Shown here piece by piece: positions 1 to 9,054 of a stretch of DNA of 64,000 bases. Both the position numbers and the translations under genes were made by a program. Position 1 is the stretch's first letter. Each line of letters opens with the position of its first letter. Location: assembly GCF_022809775.1 (NCBI RefSeq), contig NZ_CP094380.1, forward strand, positions 1,909,001 through 1,973,000. Reading direction: 5' to 3'. The stretch is from Pseudodesulfovibrio tunisiensis (GTDB taxonomy: Bacteria > Desulfobacterota > Desulfovibrionia > Desulfovibrionales > Desulfovibrionaceae). The notes beneath the pieces are model-generated. The model was not told the DNA's origin, did no database searches, and saw only the letters and a list, made by a program, of their open reading frames with translations.

Positions 1-102
1 CAAATGCCGCAGATGAGGGTAGAGATATCTGCGCTCCACCACACTCCTGAGGAAAGCGGGAATCGGCAAAGCATTCCATCCCCATCTGAGCAAATTCTTC
101 AT
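1..102 (-). CDS. Unidentified protein, N-terminal 34 residues only (runs off the left edge)
   Basis: A reading frame opens with ATG at 102 on the minus strand, preceded by a purine-rich GGAAGGGGG about 5 nt upstream, and continues without a stop to the window edge. It begins MKNLLRWGWNALPIPAF and is too short to assign to a family. It lies 33 nt downstream of the ABC transporter ATPase gene in the same direction, so it is probably the next gene of the glycan export and assembly operon. The function is unknown. Confidence 0.55.
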   Translation of the reverse strand, partial: MKNLLRWGWNALPIPAFLRSVVERRYLYPHLRHL

Positions 103-135
103 GGAGCCCCCTTCCATTTGCCTCAGGAACCATGC

Positions 136-837
136 TCATTTCTTCTGCGCGGAAATATACTCTTCCACGACATCATCGACATCCCCGACTCTGGTAATCT
201 CCCCATTCTCGATCCAGGCCACTCTCGTACACAATTCACGTACGACCGGAATGGCGTGCGACACCAGCACGACGGTCTGCCCGGATTTGATCTTCGCCTT
301 GATGCGAGCCGTTGATTTCTGACGAAACTCATAATCGCCGACTCCCAGAATCTCATCCACGAGAAGGACATCCGTCGACATCTCCATTGCCACGGTGAAT
401 CCCAGTCTGGCCCGCATGCCCGAGGAGTACATTTTTATGGGCTCGTCAATCCATTCCTCAAGCCCGGAGAAACGGATTATGTCATCAAGACGTTGCCGGG
501 CTTCCTCCTTGCTGTATCCGTAGAGCATGGCCCCCATGATGGCGTTGTCCCTTCCGCTCAGGTCGGGCAGAAACCCGGTCTGCAAGGTCAGCAACGCAGT
601 GGAAACAGGCTCACCGCAGACGATCCGACCACGGCTCGGCTGATAGATGTTCGCTATGAGCCGAAGCAGTGTGGATTTGCCTGCCCCGTTGCGTCCAAGC
701 AGCCCCAGGGTTTCCCCGGGGTAGATGTCAAAGGAGATGTCATGCAGCGCCTGATAGCTCCCATACCGGAAAAGGCTTCTTCTCACGGCATACGCATATC
801 CGACGCCTTGCAAGGAAATCAGAGGATTCGGGCTCAT
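136..837 (-). CDS. Polysaccharide ABC transporter ATP-binding protein (Wzt/KpsT type)
   Basis: This is the cytoplasmic ATPase of an ABC-2-type exporter that moves an undecaprenyl- or lipid-linked surface polysaccharide across the inner membrane. Visible motifs are Walker A GRNGAGKST, signature YSSGMRARLGF and Walker B VLLVDE. At 233 aa it is the short KpsT-like form, without the C-terminal glycan-binding domain found on many Wzt proteins. The start at 837 gives an ATGA overlap with the permease stop (834-836) and a GAGG 11 nt upstream; an ATG at 846 is the alternative. Longer upstream reading is a shadow of the permease. It is the partner of the permease directly upstream. The substrate is inferred to be the glycan built by neighbouring genes. 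Confidence 0.9.
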   Translation of the reverse strand: MSPNPLISLQGVGYAYAVRRSLFRYGSYQALHDISFDIYPGETLGLLGRNGAGKSTLLRLIANIYQPSRGRIVCGEPVSTALLTLQTGFLPDLSGRDNAIMGAMLYGYSKEEARQRLDDIIRFSGLEEWIDEPIKMYSSGMRARLGFTVAMEMSTDVLLVDEILGVGDYEFRQKSTARIKAKIKSGQTVVLVSHAIPVVRELCTRVAWIENGEITRVGDVDDVVEEYISAQKK

Positions 838-1604
838 TGCTGACATATCCTCGGATAGACGTGATTGAACCTGCGAATCAGAACAAAGCCGATCAGGCAA
901 AGGAGAAGCGCAGAAAAAAACACGTAGGACAGATATTCCCATTCCGGCCATGAGTCATAGATCAGGACCCGGCGGTAGTTCTTGAGCAACCCCGCAAGAG
1001 GATTCGCATACAGCAGGGAACGATGTTCCGGAAGCACCACATCGTCTATGCTGTAAAAAACGCCGGATGCAAACATTCCAAGATGCAGCAAGGTGCCAAC
1101 GACAAATTTCAGATCCGGAACGAATGGAACGAAAGATGCGCAAACAAGCGCCACGCCGCAATTAACGACAAATTGAACAAATATTATTATCGGAAGGGAT
1201 ATCCATGTTATACTGACAGGAGAAGGATAGAAGACCAGAAACAGCAGCAAGAGTACAACAACAAGTGAATGCTTGAAGCTGTCGCGTATGATGACTTCAA
1301 GCGGAAAGAATATCTTCGGGATATCTATTTGAAGCATCAGGTTTCTTCCTGCAACAATGCTGTTCGAGGCATTGTTCACAGTCCGTGAAAACCAAGCGTA
1401 ATTCACGACGCCGCACAACAGAAAGGCCGTGAAATATTCCTTTCCACGATGCAGAAGAACCGAAAAGACCAGATAGAAAACCATCATGGTCAGGATTGGA
1501 TCAACAATCCACCAAAGGTAGTTCAGATAGTACTTCGACACTTCGGTGCGAAGATTGGCACGGGCACTGAACGCGAGCAAATCGAAGAATCTTTTCCGGT
1601 TCAT
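834..1604 (-). CDS. Polysaccharide ABC-2 transporter permease (Wzm/KpsM type)
   Basis: The inner-membrane channel partner of the ATPase encoded just downstream. The protein (256 aa) has about six hydrophobic segments, for example DPILTMMVFYLVFSVLL and SLVVVLLLLFLVFY, and the N-terminal amphipathic region plus YLWWIVDPI pattern typical of ABC-2 polysaccharide exporters. The ATG at 1604 sits after the upstream stop (1615-1617) and has GGAG 4 nt upstream. A GTG at 1631 would add nine residues and overlap the sulfotransferase gene by 17 bp. The 4-bp overlap with the ATPase indicates translational coupling. Confidence 0.88.
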   Translation of the reverse strand: MNRKRFFDLLAFSARANLRTEVSKYYLNYLWWIVDPILTMMVFYLVFSVLLHRGKEYFTAFLLCGVVNYAWFSRTVNNASNSIVAGRNLMLQIDIPKIFFPLEVIIRDSFKHSLVVVLLLLFLVFYPSPVSITWISLPIIIFVQFVVNCGVALVCASFVPFVPDLKFVVGTLLHLGMFASGVFYSIDDVVLPEHRSLLYANPLAGLLKNYRRVLIYDSWPEWEYLSYVFFSALLLCLIGFVLIRRFNHVYPRICQQ

Positions 1605-1614
1605 ACCTCTCCCA

Positions 1615-2907
1615 TTACCTGTCTGGCTCACTAGGACTCAGGACGGAAACCGTCACTCCTGCCACGGCGCACCCCAGCTCTCTGGAATTCCCGGACTCTC
1701 CCTCCTTTCTGGTCGCGCTGAAAATCTTGATCGTATGAACGCAACGGGGGAAAAAACCGATACGCGTATCCGCTACCAGAGCATGTTCTTCCTCCCTTTG
1801 AACCAACTTGAAATCGACAGGGTCGCCGTCAATTTCCAACCGCAAGGTCTGAATGATCCCGGGAGATATGAAATCCAGAACATGGAGTTCGATCCGCACA
1901 CGGCTCCCTTCCGGAAATGGCGAATCAAACTCGATCAGTGCAGGAGACTCGTACCCAGTCCATGCGTACTCCACACCCTGAGGATTTTGCTCAGTCCAAT
2001 AAAACCCTTTGCGATCACGGCACTCCCGCAGGGGGAAATATTGGGAATCCGGCACAATCGGCATTTCCCGCACGGAAGCGTCCAACTCAAGTCTGGAGGA
2101 GAAAATGTTCCCGACACGTGCATGCAGCAGATCGCGGCCATACTCCCAGAGTTCGACATCCATCCGGTTGCAATCCAGAATCCGACGCATGGTTTCCGGC
2201 TTCACGTCATATGCCTTTCTGGCGTCCTTCCGGGGATTCAGATTGCGAATCATGGGACGAAAATCACCTATCGGCCGATATCCGAATGTCGCGCAAAACA
2301 GATTCAGCGAAAACCGGAAATCTTCCTGAATCCCGACGAAATCGAAGACGGTTTCCAGATTTCCCTTGGCCTTGTCCAGGAGGGCCTGATCAAATTCGCT
2401 GGAAAATTCGGGAGGGTCAAAAAACGGCGGAATGGACTGATCCGTTAGAAAAACAGTCTGGTAGTTCTGATAGATTTGAACAGCATAAGGATTGTCCGAC
2501 CTGACGAACTCGTCAAGGGAAGCGTTCTCGGCCCACTTCATGAATTCCTGAAATTCCGGAGGGGCAGCCCGGTGGTGCACCATCCAGTGCTCCGGAATTC
2601 TGTAGGAGTCATGAAAATTGTAGTATTGCGACACAACTCTTGCCACGGGATGCCGCAGGAAAACCAGCTTTGCGGCATCAGGAAACTGCTCGACAACAAA
2701 GGAATAGGAGAAATGCCCGGCAAAAAGCTGATACTGCCCCCTTTCATCATCACTCATGTCTTCAAAGAGATACTCAACCTCGTGAGGACACACCTTGTCC
2801 TCGGAAAAAAGGCTGTGCAAGATGGTCCTGAATGTGGAGCCTGCCGTTTTCGGCAGGTGATGATAGACAAACTGCATATCTGATGATGAAGCCGACAAGC
2901 TGCTCAT
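1615..2907 (-). CDS. Sulfotransferase family protein with C-terminal beta-rich domain
   Basis: A PAPS-dependent sulfotransferase of the carbohydrate type, predicted to add sulfate to a sugar of the exported glycan. The 5'-phosphosulfate loop is KTAGST at residues 20-25 and the 3'-phosphate motif is FLRHPVARVVSQY at about 83-95 (R85, S93). Residues about 285-430 form a second, beta-rich region (YWTEQN...YAWTGY) that is shared with the C-terminus of the next protein upstream. This shared region is not a domain I recognise; it may bind glycan. The gene is 21 nt downstream of the larger sulfotransferase and 10 nt upstream of the permease ATG, so it is co-transcribed with the exporter. The ribosome site before 2907 is weak; ATG at 2877 is an alternative. 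Confidence 0.82.
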   Translation of the reverse strand: MSSLSASSSDMQFVYHHLPKTAGSTFRTILHSLFSEDKVCPHEVEYLFEDMSDDERGQYQLFAGHFSYSFVVEQFPDAAKLVFLRHPVARVVSQYYNFHDSYRIPEHWMVHHRAAPPEFQEFMKWAENASLDEFVRSDNPYAVQIYQNYQTVFLTDQSIPPFFDPPEFSSEFDQALLDKAKGNLETVFDFVGIQEDFRFSLNLFCATFGYRPIGDFRPMIRNLNPRKDARKAYDVKPETMRRILDCNRMDVELWEYGRDLLHARVGNIFSSRLELDASVREMPIVPDSQYFPLRECRDRKGFYWTEQNPQGVEYAWTGYESPALIEFDSPFPEGSRVRIELHVLDFISPGIIQTLRLEIDGDPVDFKLVQREEEHALVADTRIGFFPRCVHTIKIFSATRKEGESGNSRELGCAVAGVTVSVLSPSEPDR

Positions 2908-2928
2908 GTATGGCTCATTTGAAGCGGA

Positions 2929-4989
2929 TTACACGGATTCGAGCACGACGTGTTTCAACGCGATCCCCAACAGACGATCATCACCTTCTATGGACACCTG
3001 AGGAGCATGCACGTTCAGCAGATGCACATGCAGCCCGGCTTCGGATTCCGGCAACTCGACAATTCCGGTCCAGCGCAGGTTTCCGGTCAACGTTCTGGAG
3101 CGATCGATGTGTTCAGGCACATTTCCGGCCATGGAGAACCCGACGTTCTCGGCGCACTCGGAATTGATGGCTGCCAATGCCTCGACAGTTATCCTGACGG
3201 CCCGAGCCGGCACCGGAAAGGTGACAACCATCTGCACCTCATCCTGACTTCCGGTCCAGCGGAAATTTCTTCCGAGCTTGTCCTTTTCAAGGAAATGAAG
3301 CCCCCGCACATTGTTCATTTCCCTGGCTTCAAGCTTCAGCCTGAACCGGTCGCCGGAAACATGGTTGTCCGATGTTTCGGAATAGGTTTCCCGAAACGCC
3401 GCATCCTGAAAGGATTCAATCCGTTCGAGCAGAAGGTCCTTGCCATACTCCCAGAGCTTGATGTCCATCTGGTTGTGCTGCATCAGTCTCTCAAGAGCCG
3501 CGTCCGAGACGCTGTACTTGTTTTCAAAGGCTTTCAAGGGATTGACGTTCTGAATGTAACTGGCTGTGGAGGCATACGGAAGTTCCCCGAAAGTGAGGCA
3601 GAACAACTTGATTGAAAGATCGAAATATTCCATCAGGCCGCAGAAGACGAACTCCTCACGAAGGTTCTTCTTTGCTTCATTCAGAATGGCCTCATCCCAA
3701 TCCGGCATGGCTCGCGCTGTTTCCGTGATCCGCGCAAGCCGGCGCGTCTGATGATTCCGATACTTGTTTTTCGCCCTGTGGTTGTCCCAGTCCAGAAACT
3801 TCTCCAGAGGCATGCCGATCACTCCATCGAGATACTCAAGAATGGAAGGATCGGTTTTGCTCAATTCACGAGCACGGGCCGTCCAGTGATCCGTTCTTCT
3901 CTCGGGATTCGAATCCATGCTGAATTCGGAAAGGAATCGATTGATCGGATTCCGCAGAAACACGATCTTTATCGTGTCCGCAAGATGGCGATCAAACGTT
4001 TCCATGCGGAAATGCCCACCAAAGAAACGGTACTTTTTCAGGTCCTCCGGATTTTCCCGTTCAATTTCCCAGAATATTTCGGATTGACAAACTTCCGATT
4101 CCGCAAAATTGGCCTGAAGCATGTTCCTGAACGTGGAACCGGCGGTTTTCTGAATGTGATAGAATGTAAGCCGTTGTTCCGATTCGTTTAAAGATCGGCC
4201 TTCCGGGGATGCAAGAGTTCTTACATATTGAGGAAAGCTGAATTTTCTGGCTGGCATTCCAGCCAGAATCTCGTTTTCGCGACGCACGAGAAACGAACGT
4301 TCAATCATCGCCTTCTGATGCTTGTCCAACGCATCCATGAAAGCGTTTCGCGCCCCTTCCCAAAGCATGGAGTCCAACCCGTTTCTCTCTTCAATGACGG
4401 AAACCACATTCTGGGAGGCTGCTGGTGCCCGCCAGAAGGATTCGGAGCCGACAAGCCCGGCCGGAACCGAACTGCCGGCAAGATATGCCATCAACTGAAG
4501 CGAAATCGGAAGGAATTCGTACAGTGAAACGATATCGCACGAGTCCGTCAGCAGATCGCGAACCCCGGACGAATCGGAAATAGTTGAAACGTCAGTTTTA
4601 CCTAAACGGGAACTGAAATTTTTCCATTGCACGTTCTCGATCAGGTTTTCAGCCCACTCGTCATCGCATGCCACGAACTCTTCCAGAGGGAGGCTCCTTG
4701 CGGCCTGAGCAGCCGCAGCCAATGGTTCATCCAGAGAAGCTTTCAGGGAATCGGAAGAAAGGGCACCATACAAGGACACGATTCGACTTACCGGATTTCT
4801 GCATGCAAGCACTCGCAGAATGTCCGTGCCAGAGGAATCGTTCCCTGCTGTTTCGGACAACCCGACGCTGCGGAGCAATCCCGCAATTTTCTCTCCGCCC
4901 GACATGGCGGAAGAGCTCAACGCGAAACCGTGAAAGGATACAGGAGATGCACCGGCTTGCCAAAAAGGCCTAATCATGCAGAGTTCCAT
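2929..4989 (-). CDS. Tandem sulfotransferase with a degenerate first copy
   Basis: A 686-aa protein built of three parts. Residues about 277-560 are an intact sulfotransferase domain with KTAGST at 281-286 and FLRNPINRFLSEF around 345-356. Residues about 55-225 resemble the second half of the same domain: CRNPVSRIVSLY at 63-74, PLEEFV at 101-106 and DSMLWEGARNAF at 206-217, matching FLRNPINRFLSEF, PLEKFL and DIKLWEYGKDLL of the intact copy. This first copy lacks any KTAGST loop, so it cannot bind PAPS normally. The last ~130 residues are the same beta-rich region as in the downstream sulfotransferase. It is first in the exporter operon as read here. The start at 4989 has a poor ribosome site; ATG at 4977 is the alternative. 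Confidence 0.8.
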   Translation of the reverse strand: MELCMIRPFWQAGASPVSFHGFALSSSAMSGGEKIAGLLRSVGLSETAGNDSSGTDILRVLACRNPVSRIVSLYGALSSDSLKASLDEPLAAAAQAARSLPLEEFVACDDEWAENLIENVQWKNFSSRLGKTDVSTISDSSGVRDLLTDSCDIVSLYEFLPISLQLMAYLAGSSVPAGLVGSESFWRAPAASQNVVSVIEERNGLDSMLWEGARNAFMDALDKHQKAMIERSFLVRRENEILAGMPARKFSFPQYVRTLASPEGRSLNESEQRLTFYHIQKTAGSTFRNMLQANFAESEVCQSEIFWEIERENPEDLKKYRFFGGHFRMETFDRHLADTIKIVFLRNPINRFLSEFSMDSNPERRTDHWTARARELSKTDPSILEYLDGVIGMPLEKFLDWDNHRAKNKYRNHQTRRLARITETARAMPDWDEAILNEAKKNLREEFVFCGLMEYFDLSIKLFCLTFGELPYASTASYIQNVNPLKAFENKYSVSDAALERLMQHNQMDIKLWEYGKDLLLERIESFQDAAFRETYSETSDNHVSGDRFRLKLEAREMNNVRGLHFLEKDKLGRNFRWTGSQDEVQMVVTFPVPARAVRITVEALAAINSECAENVGFSMAGNVPEHIDRSRTLTGNLRWTGIVELPESEAGLHVHLLNVHAPQVSIEGDDRLLGIALKHVVLESV

Positions 4990-5484
4990 GGCAATTATCC
5001 GTATTATCTAATGAGTTAAGGAAATGGGACGTCACTCGACGATTCTTGACCTCATGAGTATTCATACGCGTTCTTCATGCCGAATGAGCACAATTGCATT
5101 CTTCATACAGCAGCACGCAAGGCACACCAATTATAAACCAATGAAAACTGATAGCTGCGGCAGAAACATGATCGTCTTCACCTTTCCAGACGCAACACAT
5201 TTTCTTCATGCCATCCGATCATCGCAACAGGATTCTTTCCGGCACTGCAAAAACAGGGAATCAAATCCACCAAAGCACTTCGATGCAATGAGTACACAAA
5301 AAAAGCCATCCGAAAATGCCGTTTGCTACAACGGAAAGCGTCCGGCAGGAAATGGATCAAACCGACATCAACCTACTAAAGTCCATTGTTAATATAGTTA
5401 CATTTTTTGACAGCAATCGGCAAGTTGTTTGAGAATTTTCCGGAACGTCGCAAGCAGAAGGGAAGCTCCTCGAAAAATCGCAAC
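4990..5484. other. A+T-rich intergenic region with no convincing gene
   Basis: This stretch separates the sulfotransferase/exporter operon from the glycosyltransferases. It is clearly more A+T-rich than the T2SS region. Short open frames exist on both strands, but their residue content is erratic and none has a ribosome site. It presumably holds the promoter of the minus-strand sulfotransferase operon; I could not pick a confident -35/-10 pair. No clear terminator for the glycosyltransferase gene ending at 5485 was found. Confidence 0.5.
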
Positions 5485-6658
5485 TCACTGATCTCCTGAA
5501 GAACTTTGCGAAAAAAAACCGTTTTCCCGGGAATTTTCCCCCAAGGTCCGAACGAATGCAGCCAAAGTGAGGCGTGCTGTCTTTTCCCATGAGAACAGCG
5601 AAGCACGCGCATGCCCTTTTTCCACCATGCTCGCCCGCAGGCCGGGGTCTTCAGCCACCCGCCGAAGCAGGCTGGCCAGTTCTTCGATTTCTCCGGGATT
5701 CTCCTGATACAGGGCTGCGTCCCCACCCACTTCGGGCAGACTGGCACATCGGGTTGCAATCACGGGACATCCACAGGCCTGAGCTTCGGCCACAGGTAGG
5801 CCGAATCCTTCGTACTTGCTGGGAAAAACCAGAGCCAGAGCCCCGGAATACACCCCGACCAGCTCCGCATCCGACAGGTATCCCAAAGGAAATATACGTT
5901 CCCTGTCAGCATTCCCCCCCCCAACCGCTCCACCCGACAGAAACAAGCGGAATGTCCAGTCCGGCGACCTCCAATGCACGAGGAATGGTATCCGCATTCT
6001 TCCGAGGATCACCACTGCCCACGAACAGAAAATAGCGCTCCGGCAGCCCCAGCCTGGATTTAAGGCGCGACATTTCGACTTCGGGCACGGGCCGGAACAC
6101 GGAGGCCGGGGCAAGCGGAGTCACATCGATCCGTTCCGGGCTCGCTCCCAGCACGCTGACGATCTCGTTTCTGGAGAACTCGGAAACAGTGAGAATACGG
6201 TCCGCGAGGGCCGTGCGTTCCCTGAGAAAACGGCTCATGAACAAAACGCGTTCCCGGGGATGATGTTCGGGAAATCGAGATATGGACATGTCATGCAGGG
6301 TAAACACGGTTTTCACGCCAGTTGGTGTGATGAACGGAAAGAAACCGGCCTCGTGGTACACATCGAAACCGGACGCGACTTGTTGAAAAAGCCGTTCCCG
6401 TCTGCGATGCACCCAAAGCCGCACGACATAGGCAACCCGGGGCGGCAACTTCCAGAACACGTCCGCCATGAAGGCCCACCGCGCAAGGTTCTCCGGTCCA
6501 AAGGGCATATCCCGGCGTATGCCGACACCGTCGAAGTACCAGATATCCAGCTCGCAGGAATGTTCGCGCTCCAACACGGAATACAGGCATCGCAAATAGC
6601 GGCTGATCCCGGTAGCAACGTTGGTCAGGGGGATTGCGTTGACCAGCAGTCGAATCAC
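5485..6658 (-). pseudogene. Glycosyltransferase family 4, frame broken at a G9 tract
   Basis: A GT-B glycosyltransferase (GT4) read in two frames. The first part, from GTG 6658 (VIRLLVNAIPLTNVATGISRYL), carries the acceptor-side domain and LTVSEFSRNEI, and stops at 5906. The second carries the nucleotide-sugar domain with FPSKYEGFGLPVAEAQACG, ending at 5485. The frames join at a run of nine C on the plus strand (5914-5922), G9 in the coding strand. Removing one G gives a continuous protein of about 390 aa reading SGWGGNADRERIF across the join. The GTG start overlaps the stop of the upstream GT4 gene as GTGA. It could be a sequencing indel, a real mutation, or a phase-variable ON/OFF tract. 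Confidence 0.8.
5914..5922 (-). repeat. G9 homopolymer inside a glycosyltransferase gene
   Basis: Nine consecutive C on the plus strand (G on the coding strand) lie exactly where the GT4 reading frame breaks. G8 would restore the frame. Poly-G tracts of this length in surface-glycan genes are the classic substrate for slipped-strand phase variation, but they are also the commonest place for sequencing indels. Confidence 0.85.
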
Positions 6659-7809
6659 GCCCCACCTCCGGCGCAGATGTCCGCAATGCGTGCGGCAGCG
6701 GTTTCCATGCGAAACGGTTCGGGCAATTCCGTGCGAACGGCGGGTCCTGTTCCCCGTTTGAGCACGCGGCACAGGGCATCGGCCAGAGCCTGCGCATCTT
6801 CCGGAGGAACGATCTGCCCCTGCGGGTTCCAGCGGTTTACCCATGCCGTGCCCGAGCCGGGAATGTCCGTGGCCACGCATGGTCTGTTCATGCTCATGGC
6901 TTCGAGCAGCACCACGCCAAAGGCCTCGGTACGATGCGTGGAAGGCAGGCAGAAACAGTCGCACCCGCGCATCAGGGCCCAGAACTCCCGATCCGAAACA
7001 CGTCCCGGGAGTGCGACCATGCCTTCCAGTCCCTTTTCCCGGACAAGTCGGACCACTTCGGACCTTGTTTCCCCGTCCCCGGCAATGCAGAAACGAAGGT
7101 CAGGCAGTTGCTGCCGGGCCAGTTCCGCGGCCCGCACCAGCACATCGAACCCCTTGTAATGGGAGAATCGCCCTGCCGCGTAGACATAGCGGGCGTCGGC
7201 ATCACCCAGAATCCTGCGCCGGACCTCGGCCACCTCGGCCGCAGTCTGGTCCGGGATCCGTCCGGGGTCCATGCCCAGCGGCACGATCCGGCACTTGGCA
7301 CAAAAATCGTGAAGTGGCACGCTGCCATCCAGATAGGGTTCCGATGTGGTCACAATGGACGCGGCCCGCGCCAGCAATGCACGCTCGAACGCGGCATAGA
7401 CACGATAGGCCAACCTGTGCAGCGGCTTGTCCACCGGAAAAAGCACGTCCGCATGCCAGAATGCCACAAGCGGACAGGACAGACGCACGAACAGCGGCCA
7501 GAACGCGGACACGTTGGGCATGTGCGCCAGCACCGCATCCGGCCGAAAGTCCCAGAGCAATCGACGAAGATGCAGGGGATACCCCGGCGAAACCGGGGCG
7601 TACATGATTTCGCCGAAGCTCGACACGCGCACCACCCGGCCTTCCGGCCCGGTCATTTCCGAAGGCTCGCTCCGGGCCCTGTCCGCATGATGGGCCAGCA
7701 CCAGATTCTCATGCCCGGCCCGTTGCAGGGCAAGGGACAGATCGCGAACCACGGATTCAATGCCGCCCGGTACCGGAGGGTAATATTTGGCGAGCTGGAG
7801 AATCCGCAT
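6655..7809 (-). CDS. Glycosyltransferase family 4
   Basis: A 384-aa GT-B fold glycosyltransferase, predicted to add a sugar in surface-polysaccharide assembly. The N-terminal MRILQLAKYYPPVPGGIESVV is the glycine-rich acceptor-domain start of the family. The C-terminal half has AAGRFSHYKGFDVLVRA and the donor-binding ESxxE-like segment HRTEAFGVVLLEAMSMNRP. ATG 7809 is chosen because it opens the conserved first strand and lies 8 nt after the gspF stop; longer upstream reading is a gspF shadow. Its stop overlaps the next GT4 gene by 4 bp, so the two are translationally coupled. Donor and acceptor sugars cannot be read from sequence. Confidence 0.88.
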   Translation of the reverse strand: MRILQLAKYYPPVPGGIESVVRDLSLALQRAGHENLVLAHHADRARSEPSEMTGPEGRVVRVSSFGEIMYAPVSPGYPLHLRRLLWDFRPDAVLAHMPNVSAFWPLFVRLSCPLVAFWHADVLFPVDKPLHRLAYRVYAAFERALLARAASIVTTSEPYLDGSVPLHDFCAKCRIVPLGMDPGRIPDQTAAEVAEVRRRILGDADARYVYAAGRFSHYKGFDVLVRAAELARQQLPDLRFCIAGDGETRSEVVRLVREKGLEGMVALPGRVSDREFWALMRGCDCFCLPSTHRTEAFGVVLLEAMSMNRPCVATDIPGSGTAWVNRWNPQGQIVPPEDAQALADALCRVLKRGTGPAVRTELPEPFRMETAAARIADICAGGGA

Positions 7810-7817
7810 GGCGCGGG

Positions 7818-9050
7818 TCAGCCTCCCACCAGATTGCTCATCTCGAAAATGGGCAGCATGATGGCCATGACCACGAATCCGACCATGCCGCCGAGCAGCA
7901 GAATCATGATCGGCTCCATCAGGGACGTGAGCACCTGAAGCTTGGTCTCGACCCGGCTTTCGCAATCCTCGGACACGATGAGCAGCATTTCGGCCAGCCT
8001 GCCGCTCTGTTCGCCCGCCGCGATCATCTGCACCGTGGCATGATCGAAAATGGAGGAACCGGCCATGGGTCCGGTCAGGGGTTTGCCCTCCTGCACGTCG
8101 TGATGCATGACCCGGATCACGTCCCTGACCACTTCGTTGCCTGCCACGCTGATCACGATGTCCAATGCGCTGACAAGGGAAACCCCGTTCTTGAGCAGCA
8201 TGCCCAGAGTCCGGGCGAACCTCCCCACCGCAAGCTGGCGGATGATGTCACCCAGTACCGGCACCCTGAGCAGAAAACGGTGCCACGCCACCCGGCCCCG
8301 CTCGGTCTTGCAGAAACGGAACAGGCCGTATCCGCAGGAAAGCGTCACCAGCAGAAGGATACCCCAGCTTTTGCGCACCAGATCGCTGGCCGTGATGAGA
8401 ATGCGCGTGGGCAGCGGAAGCGCGCGCTCCATGTCGAAAAAGATTTCCGTGACCTTGGGCACCACGAACGACAGGAGAAAGATCACCACGCACACCCCGA
8501 CCACGAGCATGAGCACGGGATAGGCCAGAGTGGCCTGCACCTTGCGCCGCAGGGCGAGCTGCTGGTTGATGTGATCCGCCAGCCGTTCCATCACGATGTC
8601 CAGAGTGCCGGAATTCTCCCCGGCCCGAACCATGGTCACGAATGTGGTGGTGAACACGTGCGGATAGCGGGCAAAGGCCGAAGCAAGGTCGCCCCCCTCG
8701 CGCACGGCCTCCCGGACCTCGGTCATGATGCGCTGCAATTCGGACTGCTTTCCTCCTCCGACGATCACGGCATCCAGGGCCTTGTCCAGAGGCAAATCCG
8801 CATTGAGCAGGGTGGCAAGCTGACGAATGGTGGCGGCCAGAGCCTCTCTGGGCACGCGGCGCAGCATCCTGAGGCGGGAGACCGGATTGGCCGTCCCCCC
8901 TTCCCTGCGGGAACGTTCGCGGGAAACGTCCACCGGAAACAATCCCTGTTCCCGAAGATTGCGCACGGCCTGAGCCCGGCTCGCGGCATCCACGATACCG
9001 CTTTTCTTCCTGCCCCGGCTGTCCGCGGCTCTGTACCTGAACACGGGCAT
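7818..9050 (-). CDS. gspF: Type II secretion inner-membrane platform protein GspF
   Basis: A polytopic T2SS protein that sits at the centre of the inner-membrane platform and contacts GspE and GspL. At 410 aa it has the normal family length, with two repeated T2SSF domains: the first contains ATIRQLATLLNADLPLDKALD, the second FARTLGMLLKNGVSLVSALDI, separated by hydrophobic segments, with a third near the C-terminus. The start at 9050 (MPVFRYRAADSRGRKKSG) is the conserved family N-terminus. It lies among glycosyltransferase genes, 4 nt after a DUF2304 gene and 8 nt before a GT4 gene, rather than directly after gspE. Confidence 0.93.
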   Translation of the reverse strand: MPVFRYRAADSRGRKKSGIVDAASRAQAVRNLREQGLFPVDVSRERSRREGGTANPVSRLRMLRRVPREALAATIRQLATLLNADLPLDKALDAVIVGGGKQSELQRIMTEVREAVREGGDLASAFARYPHVFTTTFVTMVRAGENSGTLDIVMERLADHINQQLALRRKVQATLAYPVLMLVVGVCVVIFLLSFVVPKVTEIFFDMERALPLPTRILITASDLVRKSWGILLLVTLSCGYGLFRFCKTERGRVAWHRFLLRVPVLGDIIRQLAVGRFARTLGMLLKNGVSLVSALDIVISVAGNEVVRDVIRVMHHDVQEGKPLTGPMAGSSIFDHATVQMIAAGEQSGRLAEMLLIVSEDCESRVETKLQVLTSLMEPIMILLLGGMVGFVVMAIMLPIFEMSNLVGG

Positions 9051-9054
9051 GACG

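Noticed and set aside
5024..5392. A 122-codon plus-strand frame in the A+T-rich gap
   Set aside because: No ribosome site, erratic composition and no recognisable pattern. A small unknown gene cannot be excluded, but it is not supported.
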